Assembly: GCA_004554425.1 (NCBI GenBank)
Contig: SFMI01000004.1
Location: forward strand, 1 to 47,533
Length of the DNA stretch: 47,533 nucleotides
From: Candidatus Saccharimonadota bacterium
GTDB lineage: Bacteria > Eremiobacterota > Xenobia > Xenobiales > Xenobiaceae
Reading direction: 5' to 3'
The notes under the pieces were generated by a model. That model saw nothing but the letters and a program-made list of their open reading frames with translations. It did not search any database and had not been told where the DNA came from. Shown one piece after another: positions 7,350 through 15,986 of the stretch (positions within the stretch are counted from its first letter, which is position 1; every line of letters starts with the position of its first letter). The translations under genes were made by a program, and so were the position numbers.

Positions 7350-9419
7350 CTAAGGATGAGAGAAAATAAAAGTCTGATCATCGGAAGTAAACTTTTTACT
7401 CCATTTTCCGGTGATTTCGCGAGCTCTCTTTCCTCTGCTTTTCCAGGTGATAGTTATGTTGTAGGTCTCGTCAAGATTGGCTTCGTCACAGCGCAGTTCT
7501 GTGTAATTGTCGCCGTTGTCGTCCCACCAAGTATTTTGCCAGTGCTTACTGAGGTTGCCATCTTGAGTAACTTCAATTTTAGAAATGTACAGGCGGCGAT
7601 CTCTAGGGCCAACACGCAAACTTTCGGCTTTAACGGTAAAATTGCCAGTTTTGACAGCTTCTTCACCATCGACAGTTTGATCTTTGGGAAGTTTTTTCAG
7701 TTCTACTTTTACTCTTTTAGTTTGTCCGTCATTGATCGCAATTTTGCCACGACCGACCTTATAGCCAGACTTAGAGACAGAAATGCGTACTAAACGATCA
7801 GGAGGAACGTTTCTAATGATAAAAGCTCCACTCTGGTCGGTTAAACCACGCTGACCACTGCTTAAAGCCACTCTAGCTCCTTTGATCGGTCGCCCTTGAT
7901 AAGAGACTACTTCGCCTACTAAGGTGGCATTGCCGCTTATACTGGAAGCGCCGGGCAGTAAATAAGAAGCGTCATCATCTGAGGCTGCTTCTCGCAACTT
8001 GCTCTGAATTTGACTTTGCTTTTCGTAGTAGTTTGCATTATTTTTTTGTTGTTCGGCTTCCAGGGCTGCATCATCTGGAGAAACGGCCTTTACTGCCTTA
8101 GCTTGTGGAGCAGATTCGCTCTTGGAGCTTGTATTAGCTTTGCTAAGGTCTATGTTATTTAAGTCGTATTCTACGTTGGCGATCTCTTTATCGATAGAGC
8201 TTAATTTATTGACAGAAGCCGAACTGGCAGATTTGGAAACGGAGCTTTTGGCTGCTGTCTGTTGCGCAGCGGCTTTAGGAGCGGTAGTTGCAGACTTAGT
8301 AGCAGACTGAGTAGCGGGCTTAACGCCGACGTATGCTTTGGAGGTTGATGGCTTAGCGGATACAGCTTTGCCTGTTGTGCCTGTTTTGACAGTCGAGGTG
8401 GCCGCTTTGGCCAAGTTGGTTTTGTGGGAGGAAATGGCTACTAAATTGGCTGTACTCGGACGGCCGTTGACGCTGACTCGCAAGGAGCCGGAAGGTATGC
8501 CTTGAGCCATTTTAAATTTTATATAGTTGGGCTGCCAATCTAAAATACTGCTATTAGGCAGAGCCATACCGGCAATAGAAACGGTGCCAGTTTCTCGGCT
8601 GCCTAAGCGGCTGCCTTTTACGAAGACAGTATCGCCCACAGCTGGATTGGCTGGGGATACTTGAGCTACTTCAGGAAAAGCTTGTACTGGTAAATCGATA
8701 TTCCAATTTAAGCGTAAAGGCTCGCGACAATATAAAGCAAAAATTTGGCCTGGAGTCACTAGACTATTTAAGCTTTTGCCCGCTTTTGTCCAGCGGCCGT
8801 TGACGAAGGTATTGCTATCTGGAGAAATCCAAGTTCGCTGTGGCCAACTGGCTCTCTCTTTAAGATCGGCAGGTACAATAGTTTGGCCACTCATATTAGT
8901 AAGAGTGACTGCAGGGGTGTCAATCGCTTTCATACTTGGCAAGCCAACCAAGTTCCAACCTGGTTGCAAACTGGTAGCAATAGGTTGCTGAGATAGTTGC
9001 TTTTTGCTTGTAAAGTAAATCTTACAAGGCGAATCAGAATACGTTATGTAAGCTAAGCCTGGCTCTAAGCTTTGAGGATTATTTACGGGATCGATAGGTA
9101 TGTAAGAATTGCGGCTCATTTTATAGAGCATACGCTTTAGGCCCCAGACCGATTCAACTTGGCTGACGGGGAAAGAAACTATTTGCCAACCGGCTACAGC
9201 ACTTATGGAGCTGGCTTTGCCAATAACAGGAGGAACGGTTTGGGCTGAATAGGTGATAACTGGAGGGGGAGCTGCAGGCAAAGGAGGAGGAGCCTCTTGG
9301 CCTACAGTTTGGGCCGACACTTTAGAGCTGAATAGGCAGCTTAAGAACAATACCGCTAAAAGTATTCCTAGGCAACGGCTTTGCGGTTGAGGCCGATTGC
9401 TTGGCATCTTTCTTTTCAC
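7350..9419 (-). CDS. Secreted multidomain protein with IPT/TIG and carboxypeptidase-regulatory-like domains
   Basis: This 689-residue protein has a Sec signal peptide (hydrophobic core at residues 17-30, cleavage near VSA at 34-36) and a proline-rich stretch after it. Residues 75-240 hold two related segments marked by GWQIVSFP and GWNLVGLP. Residues 249-328 form an IPT/TIG immunoglobulin-like domain. A long Ala/Ser/Lys/Thr-rich linker follows, then a carboxypeptidase-regulatory-like beta domain with GEVVSYQGRPIKGARVAL and GAFIIRNVPP. The last 100 residues are an unrecognised Trp-rich beta domain. No enzyme motif is visible, so a cell-surface or periplasmic binding role is inferred. The start is GTG at 9419; an ATG four codons in is possible. 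Confidence 0.75.
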   Translation of the reverse strand: MKRKMPSNRPQPQSRCLGILLAVLFLSCLFSSKVSAQTVGQEAPPPLPAAPPPVITYSAQTVPPVIGKASSISAVAGWQIVSFPVSQVESVWGLKRMLYKMSRNSYIPIDPVNNPQSLEPGLAYITYSDSPCKIYFTSKKQLSQQPIATSLQPGWNLVGLPSMKAIDTPAVTLTNMSGQTIVPADLKERASWPQRTWISPDSNTFVNGRWTKAGKSLNSLVTPGQIFALYCREPLRLNWNIDLPVQAFPEVAQVSPANPAVGDTVFVKGSRLGSRETGTVSIAGMALPNSSILDWQPNYIKFKMAQGIPSGSLRVSVNGRPSTANLVAISSHKTNLAKAATSTVKTGTTGKAVSAKPSTSKAYVGVKPATQSATKSATTAPKAAAQQTAAKSSVSKSASSASVNKLSSIDKEIANVEYDLNNIDLSKANTSSKSESAPQAKAVKAVSPDDAALEAEQQKNNANYYEKQSQIQSKLREAASDDDASYLLPGASSISGNATLVGEVVSYQGRPIKGARVALSSGQRGLTDQSGAFIIRNVPPDRLVRISVSKSGYKVGRGKIAINDGQTKRVKVELKKLPKDQTVDGEEAVKTGNFTVKAESLRVGPRDRRLYISKIEVTQDGNLSKHWQNTWWDDNGDNYTELRCDEANLDETYNITITWKSRGKRAREITGKWSKKFTSDDQTFIFSHP

Positions 9420-9588
9420 AGAATTATTTTATCTCCCAATTGTTTGAAGAGGCTCGGAGCTTGCATACTTCATAGAAACAGCGTCGCTTGAGGTCGACTG
9501 ATTCTGTTTTCGAACCGCTTATTTACCATAAAGTTTAGCAACAATCTTCTGTTTCTGAAAGTGTGTAAACTGTTTTTGGCTGGGTATT

Positions 9589-10776
9589 TTATAAAGGCAA
9601 ATTTTCTAAATAGATCTTTTGACTAATTTGTGGATCTTTTTCTAAAACATGGCTCGAACTTAGTAAGGCTTGAGTAAGATCGCTAAGTTTAAGTGTGTCT
9701 GTTTTAGGTAAAAAACAGAGCGAATTGGCAAAATGACGTCCTAAAGTATGGCAAGCTAAAGCTAAAGCTTGGTATTGCTCCGGACTAACTGGCAAAGAGC
9801 TAGAAACTAACTCTTGCTCAATTTCAGGCGGAATAGGTTGAGCTTGGCGCAATTCACTGTTGCTTTCTTGCTGATAAAATTCTTCCCAAGCGAGCAAACA
9901 ACAATAAAAAGCTTGAGTGAATTTTTGGCTATATTGGTGAGGAGTTTGGGAAACTTCCTCGCTAGAACCAGCACTTTGGCTTAAGTCTCTGATTGGATAA
10001 TTGTTGGAGCTGGGGCCCAAATTTTCTCCTATAGCTGTTAGTTTATTGGAAGAAAGGCCTAAAGCTCTTTGGCGCAAGATGTCCCATACCACTTGCGGCT
10101 CGTGCCACGCGGCCAATAATGAGCAACAATCGGCGAAAGCTTCATGGACGGCGGCGGTTTCAAAGTCTTGATAGTTGTAATGATGTCGACTGTCTAAAAT
10201 GGCATGACCAGTTTCGTGGCTGATTGCATCGGGATGTATATATTCGGCGTTGTGGCTCAGCCCGATACACTTAAATGGAGCTTGTTGGTAAAAAGGCAAG
10301 TTGCTTTGTACTTGAGGATGGCCTATGACAATTGGTAAAGGCCCGTTGCTTAAAGCGAAGTCCCGTCCCAAATCGGCTGAAAAGGAGTTTAGCGTCTTTT
10401 GCGCCGTTTGTATGGCTTGCAAATGCTGCCCCGAGCATTTGAGCGAATTTGCTTCAATTTGAGGCAAAATTTCCTCTAAATTGCGCTCGGGGCCATAGTG
10501 CCACACCTCAAAATTTTGGCTGCGTGCTACTACAGGCACACGCCAATGCTCGTAAAATGAACGCCATTCCGGCCCTTGCTGCGGCGGCAATTGATCGGCT
10601 TGGGAGGTAACGGCAGATATTTCACTTTTGTCTTGAGGCTGTGCGCTTAAAACTTCCAAACTTTCAGCCAATTCAGTAGGGACAGCTCGGTTGGGAGCTG
10701 CGTGAGTGCGGCAATTTAAGCTGAAGCCATTTAAAGGACGATAAGTTAGGCTATCAATTGCCGCATATTGGTACAT
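9589..10776 (-). CDS. Thermolysin-like (gluzincin) zinc metallopeptidase, no signal peptide
   Basis: This 395-residue protein carries HETGH at residues 187-191 and HEAFAD at 211-216. The zinc ligands would be H187, H191 and E212, with E188 as catalytic base; E212 lies 21 residues after the second histidine and D216 follows it, close to the E166/D170 arrangement of thermolysin (M4). The rest is not recognisably M4, so it is a divergent gluzincin. There is no signal peptide or membrane segment, unlike most M4 enzymes. The start is ATG with AAAGGAAAGGG 9 bases upstream. The substrate is unknown. Confidence 0.75.
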   Translation of the reverse strand: MYQYAAIDSLTYRPLNGFSLNCRTHAAPNRAVPTELAESLEVLSAQPQDKSEISAVTSQADQLPPQQGPEWRSFYEHWRVPVVARSQNFEVWHYGPERNLEEILPQIEANSLKCSGQHLQAIQTAQKTLNSFSADLGRDFALSNGPLPIVIGHPQVQSNLPFYQQAPFKCIGLSHNAEYIHPDAISHETGHAILDSRHHYNYQDFETAAVHEAFADCCSLLAAWHEPQVVWDILRQRALGLSSNKLTAIGENLGPSSNNYPIRDLSQSAGSSEEVSQTPHQYSQKFTQAFYCCLLAWEEFYQQESNSELRQAQPIPPEIEQELVSSSLPVSPEQYQALALACHTLGRHFANSLCFLPKTDTLKLSDLTQALLSSSHVLEKDPQISQKIYLENLPL

Positions 10777-11117
10777 GTCAGTCGGCCCTTTCCTTTACTC
10801 GTACTTAGGCCGACAGCTTTGGTTCGGGGAGATGTCAGCCTTTGTACTCAGAGTATGGCAGACAAAAGTGAAAAAAATTATATCGTACTATTAAGTACTG
10901 ATTGCCGCCGTTTGACAAAAATGTAAATATGTCAGTTTGTGTTGGGCGTTCATTTTTCGCTGCCCGCAAGGCGGCTTAGGGCGGCTGAGAAATTTTGTGC
11001 TTTAGCTATAAGCCGGATAAGAAAAATCCCGGCGCACTAAAATAAAAAAGCCGCTCCGACTTCCAATCTGGTCGGAGCGGCTCGTTAACGGATAACATTT
11101 GTGGCTTGACGAGAAAC
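10777..11117. other. Intergenic stretch of about 340 bases
   Basis: I see no credible gene here. It holds the ribosome-binding site of the metallopeptidase gene next to 10776, a small dyad (GTACT/AGTAC at 10885-10898) that could be an operator, a short direct repeat GGCGGCT at 10970 and 10980, and the terminator of the SRPBCC gene at 11049-11082. The minus-strand promoter of the metallopeptidase should lie here, but no convincing -35/-10 pair stands out. Confidence 0.6.
11049..11082 (-). terminator. Intrinsic terminator of the SRPBCC gene
   Basis: A perfect 12-base inverted repeat (11049-11060 and 11071-11082, core GCCGCTCCGAC) with a 10-base loop is followed on the minus strand by six T residues. 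It lies 36 bases beyond the stop of the SRPBCC gene. Confidence 0.9.
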
Positions 11118-12230
11118 TTAATCGTCTTGATCGTCCAGCTCTTCGCCGGGATTAGGCACAGGATCCGGCTCTTCGTCCTCTGGCTCAAGCGGAGGCGGAG
11201 GCAGCTCACTTTCTTCAAAAGAATCGGCGCTCTGGATGAGCTCTTCTTTTATTTTGGCTGCTTGCTCTTCGGCTTCGCGAGTCATGCGCAAGAGCTCATC
11301 TTCGCTATTGCCAGCTTGTAAAATTTCTTGAGCTGCTGCCAGGGCTGCCGCTTGAGCTTCGGCTTGCATTTTGGCTTGGCGCTCAGCTTCTTTGGCCGCC
11401 TTGCGGGCAGCGATAGTTTGGCGTGCTTCTTCTTCAGCTTTTAAGATGATGTGAAGCACGCTGACAGCTTGCTCCATAAAGCGGTTGATCTCGGCCAATT
11501 TTTCGTCGCTAATGGTATCGCCGTAAGTAGAACCGCGTACCAAAATAGCCGTGCGCTCGGCGCTGCCTGTAAAAGACTTAAATTCTATAAAACCGGTAAT
11601 TTCTCGCCAGGTGACCAAAAGCTCATGGCTAGTTACGGCCATGACTTTCCCTGTAAGATTCATGCCGTTTTTAAGCTTTAAGCTTACTGGGGTGCCAGGA
11701 TCGCCGATAGAACCAGACTTGGCTAGCCACTTAGTCAAACCGTCTTCGTCCTTGTAATAGTGCATAAGGCGACTATTTTCGTAGGGAGCGGTAATAATGG
11801 CAAAAAAAGTACGGCGGTTTTTATTCCAAAAGTTCTCTACATAGGTCTTAAATAAGGCCAAAGACATTTCCCAGCCAGATTTTGCGTCGCCTGCTCCGGC
11901 TTGACCTTCAGCACCTGGGCCCGTTTCGACTATTTCCACACGACAGCCATTCCCATAAGAGCGTATGGAAATATTGAGCGTTTGTGTACCTAAGCCGGGA
12001 ATAAGCGACTTCATAACTACTTTTTTGGGCGGAATAATGGTCGGCAAATAATAGTCTATGCTGAAGCCAAACTTCTCCCAAGTCATAGTTAAGGTACCGC
12101 CATAACCAGGCCAACCCACAACCTTATCACAGAACCAGCGAGACAAATGCTCCGGTTCTGTCCAGGCTTCAAAGGCACGCTCTGGGGCAACTTTAGTAAT
12201 TGTATATCGTCTTATTTCCGGGACGCTCAT
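11118..12230 (-). CDS. Tandem SRPBCC (AHSA1-like) protein with coiled coil and acidic tail
   Basis: This 370-residue cytoplasmic protein has two START/SRPBCC-fold segments. The first (1-135) is a good AHSA1-like match in style: PERAFEAWTEPEHLSRWFCD, then a strand-rich region and the terminal helix SGWEMSLALFKTYVENFW. The second (about 143-265) repeats the pattern with DGLTKWLA, LKNGMNLTGKVMAV and a terminal helix DEKLAEINRFMEQAVSVL. A strongly charged Ala/Glu/Lys coiled coil covers 265-343, and the last 25 residues are almost all Asp, Glu and Pro. The fold binds hydrophobic ligands or, in Aha1, Hsp90; neither can be assigned. The gene stands alone and is divergent from the glucosidase gene. 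Confidence 0.75.
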   Translation of the reverse strand: MSVPEIRRYTITKVAPERAFEAWTEPEHLSRWFCDKVVGWPGYGGTLTMTWEKFGFSIDYYLPTIIPPKKVVMKSLIPGLGTQTLNISIRSYGNGCRVEIVETGPGAEGQAGAGDAKSGWEMSLALFKTYVENFWNKNRRTFFAIITAPYENSRLMHYYKDEDGLTKWLAKSGSIGDPGTPVSLKLKNGMNLTGKVMAVTSHELLVTWREITGFIEFKSFTGSAERTAILVRGSTYGDTISDEKLAEINRFMEQAVSVLHIILKAEEEARQTIAARKAAKEAERQAKMQAEAQAAALAAAQEILQAGNSEDELLRMTREAEEQAAKIKEELIQSADSFEESELPPPPLEPEDEEPDPVPNPGEELDDQDD

Positions 12231-12458
12231 AAGCTCTAAGAAGTTCGCTCGATTTTTGTGAATTCCTAGTCCTTTAGGAGTCGCCGTTCTCTTGTGTTTC
12301 CCTGCTTAGTTGACAACAGATCGAATATTGTAAGCCCTTATCGATGTTAAAAAATGTGCGGGCAGTTGTTCTTGAGGGCGGAATAAGTAGGCTCTTCTTG
12401 AATAAGTCGGCGGCGCGTATAGTTCTATTAAGTTTCGCATTATAGAGAGGTCTACTCC

Positions 12459-14372
12459 ATGTATACTTTTATTTCCGCTCCAATTTTCCACGCTGCAATT
12501 CCACCATATTGCTGTAGGCTTAATGGCAGTAATCGTTTACTTCTTCGTTTACGTTTAAGTCAAGAATTGGCTGTTGAAAATGTTTATGTGCGTACGGCTC
12601 CAGAAGGGGAAGAGCGTTTTATAGAAGCTGCTCGCAAGCCACAAAGTGAAGCGCCGGAATTGGCCAAACGCTACGACAATAGGTGGGAATGGTGGGAAGC
12701 TTATGTAGAAGTGGACGTGCCCTTATTGCACTATCGTTTTTGCTGTGTAACGGCTAAGGGCAATCTTTATTTTAATGCCAAAGGTTTATGTTCTTTTACT
12801 CCTTTAGACAGAGACGACTTTAAGGTCTCTTTGGTAAATGAACCTCCTGAATGGGTGCAAGACTCAATCTTCTATCAAATTTTCCCAGAGCGCTTCTGTT
12901 GTGGCGATAGTTCTACCAATGTGAAAGATGGAGAATACACTTTAGCTGGTAAAACTGCCAAAGCCTTTGCTTGGAGCGATCCCGTAGATCAATCTTCTGG
13001 CAATTGCTCTTTTTATGGCGGAGATTTGCCTGGCATTACTTCCAAATTGGATTACTTGTGTGAATTAGGCGTAAACGCTCTGTATTTAACGCCCATTTTT
13101 ACTTCTCCGAGCAACCATAAGTATGATGTGGCTGATTACTATAATGTAGATCCGCACTTTGGCGGCAATAAAGCTTTAGCTCAATTGCGTCAAGCGACTA
13201 AAGACAGACATATGCGTTTGGTGCTCGATTTAGTACCCAACCATTGCGGCGATCATAATGAATGGTTTAAAAAAGCCAGGCAGGATAAAAACGCTCCGGA
13301 GTATTCTTTCTTTACTTTCTATAACGACAACCCTGATCAATACGAAATGTGGCTGGGAGTAAGCACTTTGCCACGCTTAAATTATCGCTCTCAAGAATTG
13401 CGCCGACGCATGTATGCCGATAGAGATTCTATTATGCGTCGTTGGTTACGTGAGCCTTATTCTATAGACGGTTGGCGTTTAGATGTTGCTAATATGCTGG
13501 CCAGACAAAAAATGGATCAATTAGGTCACGAAATAGGCCGAGAAATGAGACAAGCAGTCAAAGAAGAAGCTCCGCAAACTTGGCTTTTGGGCGAACAATT
13601 TTTCGATCCGAGTGATTATCAACAAGGCGATGAGTTTGATGCTTCCATGAATTATCGAGCTTTTTGTATGCCTATGAACCAGTGGATGGCCGGTTTTGAT
13701 TTTGAAGCTTTTAAAGGTAAAGGTTGGGGCGATAAAGCACCTCTGGCTGATATAGATCTTGTGGAACAAATGCAAAGCTTCCGAGCTGCTATTCCTGAGA
13801 AAAACGCTCTCAATATGCTTAATTTATTGGGCAGCCACGACTTGCCACGCGTTAGAACTTTCAATCAAGGTAAATCTACGAAAGCATCTGCTCTTTACAT
13901 TTTTATGTTTGCTTATCAGGGAGTGCCTTGCATTTATTATGGCGATGAAATAGGTATGGAAGGTGGCAAAGATCCCGATAACCGTCGTCCCATGATTTGG
14001 GATCGAACCCAATGGCATAGCCGTATGCTGGCAATCATGGAAAAATTGTGCGCTGCACGCAAACAAGTAGAAAGCTTGCGCCGCGGTGGTTTGCAATGGC
14101 TTTACGCTGAAGGTGGTAGTTTGGCTTTTATGCGTGAAGGCCAAGGCCCCAGAGCTATTTGTGCTATTACCAGAGAAAATCGGCCTATTGAAAGTAGTGA
14201 GTCTGGCGTTTCTACACATACCGCTATTTCCGTTAAAGCAGCCGCTTTACCTGAAGGCACACGCTTTAGGGGAGTAATTTACAATTCAACTGCTGTGGTT
14301 AAAGATGGTATGCTGTCTGTTATTCCTAAGCAAATAGGCGGTGCGGAAATTTGGGTTGAAGAAATTGATTAG
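12459..14372 (+). CDS. malZ: GH13 alpha-glucosidase, MalZ-like maltodextrin glucosidase
   Basis: This 637-residue glycoside hydrolase should cleave maltodextrins or cyclodextrins in the cytoplasm; there is no signal peptide. Residues 1-125 resemble the N-terminal beta domain (CBM34-like) of MalZ and neopullulanases. The catalytic barrel begins at DSIFYQIFPERF and shows all four GH13 regions: DLVPNH (257-262), GWRLDVANM with nucleophile D342, acid/base E379 in LLGEQFFD, and HD at 460-461. The order and wording of the motifs are close to E. coli MalZ, including VPCIYYGDEIG. ATG at 12459 is preceded by GAGAGG at a spacing of 8. The exact substrate is less certain than the family. Confidence 0.85.
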   Translation: MYTFISAPIFHAAIPPYCCRLNGSNRLLLRLRLSQELAVENVYVRTAPEGEERFIEAARKPQSEAPELAKRYDNRWEWWEAYVEVDVPLLHYRFCCVTAKGNLYFNAKGLCSFTPLDRDDFKVSLVNEPPEWVQDSIFYQIFPERFCCGDSSTNVKDGEYTLAGKTAKAFAWSDPVDQSSGNCSFYGGDLPGITSKLDYLCELGVNALYLTPIFTSPSNHKYDVADYYNVDPHFGGNKALAQLRQATKDRHMRLVLDLVPNHCGDHNEWFKKARQDKNAPEYSFFTFYNDNPDQYEMWLGVSTLPRLNYRSQELRRRMYADRDSIMRRWLREPYSIDGWRLDVANMLARQKMDQLGHEIGREMRQAVKEEAPQTWLLGEQFFDPSDYQQGDEFDASMNYRAFCMPMNQWMAGFDFEAFKGKGWGDKAPLADIDLVEQMQSFRAAIPEKNALNMLNLLGSHDLPRVRTFNQGKSTKASALYIFMFAYQGVPCIYYGDEIGMEGGKDPDNRRPMIWDRTQWHSRMLAIMEKLCAARKQVESLRRGGLQWLYAEGGSLAFMREGQGPRAICAITRENRPIESSESGVSTHTAISVKAAALPEGTRFRGVIYNSTAVVKDGMLSVIPKQIGGAEIWVEEID

Positions 14373-14385
14373 AAATTAAGCAAAA

Positions 14386-14422
14386 AAGCTCTAAAATTGG
14401 TACTTTTTAGGCCAAAGAGCTT
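14386..14422 (+). terminator. Hairpin after the glucosidase gene
   Basis: Arms AAGCTCT/AGAGCTT (14386-14392 and 14416-14422) extend into TTGG/CCAA across a four-base bulge. It lies just after the glucosidase stop but lacks a U tract, so it may be a weak terminator or a processing hairpin. Confidence 0.4.
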
Positions 14423-14576
14423 ATCACAAGTTTCGCTATGAACTTAAAAATATAGCGGAATATTTTTGCTTTGGCAGCAAAATGCACAATATTCCCTTTA
14501 TTGTGTGCAGGATAAAAAAGGACATTGTCTAAAACGATGCCAGTTTTTTAACCATTTTTTTTGGAGTGTATATACT

Positions 14577-15785
14577 GTGGCCGACATCAACCTCGACAGA
14601 GTAAAAAAAATTATCAACGAATTAGAAGCTAACCCTACTGATCTTTACAACAACAGCTTCTTTATTACTTGGCGCTACCCCAAAGAGACCATCAACGCCG
14701 TTCTTTTAGTGGCTGAAGCTTTGCAGCGTTTAAATCGCGCCGGCAAGTCCGTAAAAGTTTTCGATACCGGATTAGGTTTGTCCATCTTCCGCGATAAGTC
14801 CACCCGTACCCGTTATTCCTTCAAGTCCGCTTGCAACATGCTCGGCTTGGGCACCGAAGAACTCGACGAGAGCACTTCCCAGATCGCTCACGGTGAGACC
14901 GTTCGCGAAACCGCTACCATGATTTCTTTCTTAACCGAAGTTATCGGTATTCGTGATGACATGTTCATTGGCGAAGGTCACCGCTATCAGAAAGAAATGT
15001 CCGATTCCATTCAGGAAAGCTACGAGCATGGCATTTTGCCTAACCGCACTTCCGTAGTCAACTTACAGTGCGACCTCGACCATCCCACCCAGGCTTTGGC
15101 CGACTTGAGTCACATCATCGAGCGTTTCGGTGGCGTAGAAAACTTGCGTGGTAAGAAAGTGGCCATGACTTGGGCCTACTCTCCCAGCTACGGTAAGCCC
15201 CTCTCCGTTCCTCAGGGTATCATCGGTTTGATGAGTCGTTTCGGTATGGATGTAAGCTTGGCTTACCCCGAAGGTTACGATCTGTTGGATGAGCCCGTCG
15301 AAGCCGCTCGCAAGTTCTCCCAGGAGACCGGCGGTAGCTTCAACATCACCCACTCCATGGAAGAAGCTTTCGAAAATGCTGACATCGTCTATCCTAAGAG
15401 CTGGGCTCCCTTCACTGTAATGCAAGAGCGCACCGAGTTGCTTCGTTCCGGCCGCGCTTCCGAGCTCAAGGCCCTCGAAGAGAGAGCTTTGGCCCACAAC
15501 GCTACCCACAAAGATTGGGAATGCACTGAAGAGATGATGAAACTTACCCGCAACGGTAAGGCTCTCTATTGCCACTGCTTGCCCGCCGACATCAGCGGCG
15601 TCAGCTGCAAAGAAGGCGAATGCGCCGCTTCCGTATTTGAGCGCTACCGCTTAGATACCTATGCCGAAGCTGCCCACAAGCCTTTCGTAATTGCCGCTAT
15701 GATCTTGCTCACCCGCTTCCAGAACCCCGTCAACACTCTCGTTCAGCTCCTCGAGCGCGACAGAGAGCGTCGCATCGTACGCTAG
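14577..15785 (+). CDS. ygeW: Knotted carbamoyltransferase, YgeW family
   Basis: This 402-residue cytoplasmic protein is an aspartate/ornithine carbamoyltransferase homologue. The carbamoyl-phosphate motif STRTR, the HPTQ loop (DLDHPTQALADL) and HCLP (LYCHCLPADISG) are intact. The wording around them matches YgeW, linked in enterobacteria and gut anaerobes to anaerobic purine or urate breakdown, where a ureido compound is thought to be phosphorolysed to carbamoyl phosphate. The longest frame runs upstream to 14466, but GTG at 14577 follows TTGGAG by about 10 bases and starts where the family does. Codons are strongly C-ending (AAC, ATC, TTC, CTC) unlike the neighbours, which suggests very high expression. 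None of the other purine-breakdown genes is in the window. Confidence 0.85.
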   Translation: MADINLDRVKKIINELEANPTDLYNNSFFITWRYPKETINAVLLVAEALQRLNRAGKSVKVFDTGLGLSIFRDKSTRTRYSFKSACNMLGLGTEELDESTSQIAHGETVRETATMISFLTEVIGIRDDMFIGEGHRYQKEMSDSIQESYEHGILPNRTSVVNLQCDLDHPTQALADLSHIIERFGGVENLRGKKVAMTWAYSPSYGKPLSVPQGIIGLMSRFGMDVSLAYPEGYDLLDEPVEAARKFSQETGGSFNITHSMEEAFENADIVYPKSWAPFTVMQERTELLRSGRASELKALEERALAHNATHKDWECTEEMMKLTRNGKALYCHCLPADISGVSCKEGECAASVFERYRLDTYAEAAHKPFVIAAMILLTRFQNPVNTLVQLLERDRERRIVR

Positions 15786-15818
15786 TTCTTTAAGCTTAGT
15801 CGCTTGACAATTTAGGCT

Positions 15819-15871
15819 AAAGCCTCTCGCTGAATAGTTCCTCTTAGGAAAAGAAGCGAGAGGCTTTTTTT
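15819..15871 (+). terminator. Intrinsic terminator of the ygeW-like gene
   Basis: A perfect stem AGCCTCTCGCT/AGCGAGAGGCT (15821-15831 and 15855-15865), extended by A-T pairs, is followed by a run of T residues. It lies 33 bases after the stop. Confidence 0.92.
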
Positions 15872-15913
15872 AGATAAGTGAGTTCGCGCTTATATGTGGC
15901 GCAACTAAAAAAT

Positions 15914-15952
15914 AAAGCAGCTTGCTTTTAATGGTTGAAAGCAAACTGCTTT
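15914..15952. terminator. Terminator-type hairpin between convergent genes
   Basis: Two 7-base pairings (AAAGCAG/CTGCTTT and TTGCTTT/AAAGCAA) are separated by one mismatch. T-rich tracts flank it on both strands, so it mainly ends the HtrA transcript coming from the minus strand and may back up the preceding terminator. Confidence 0.75.
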
Positions 15953-15986
15953 TTTCTATACTGACTAGAAACTAAAAAATAATTTC

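Noticed and set aside
15063..15575. A 170-codon open frame on the minus strand opposite the ygeW-like gene.
   Set aside because: It is antisense to a gene with strong family motifs and biased codons, which leaves the opposite strand open by chance; it has no domain of its own.
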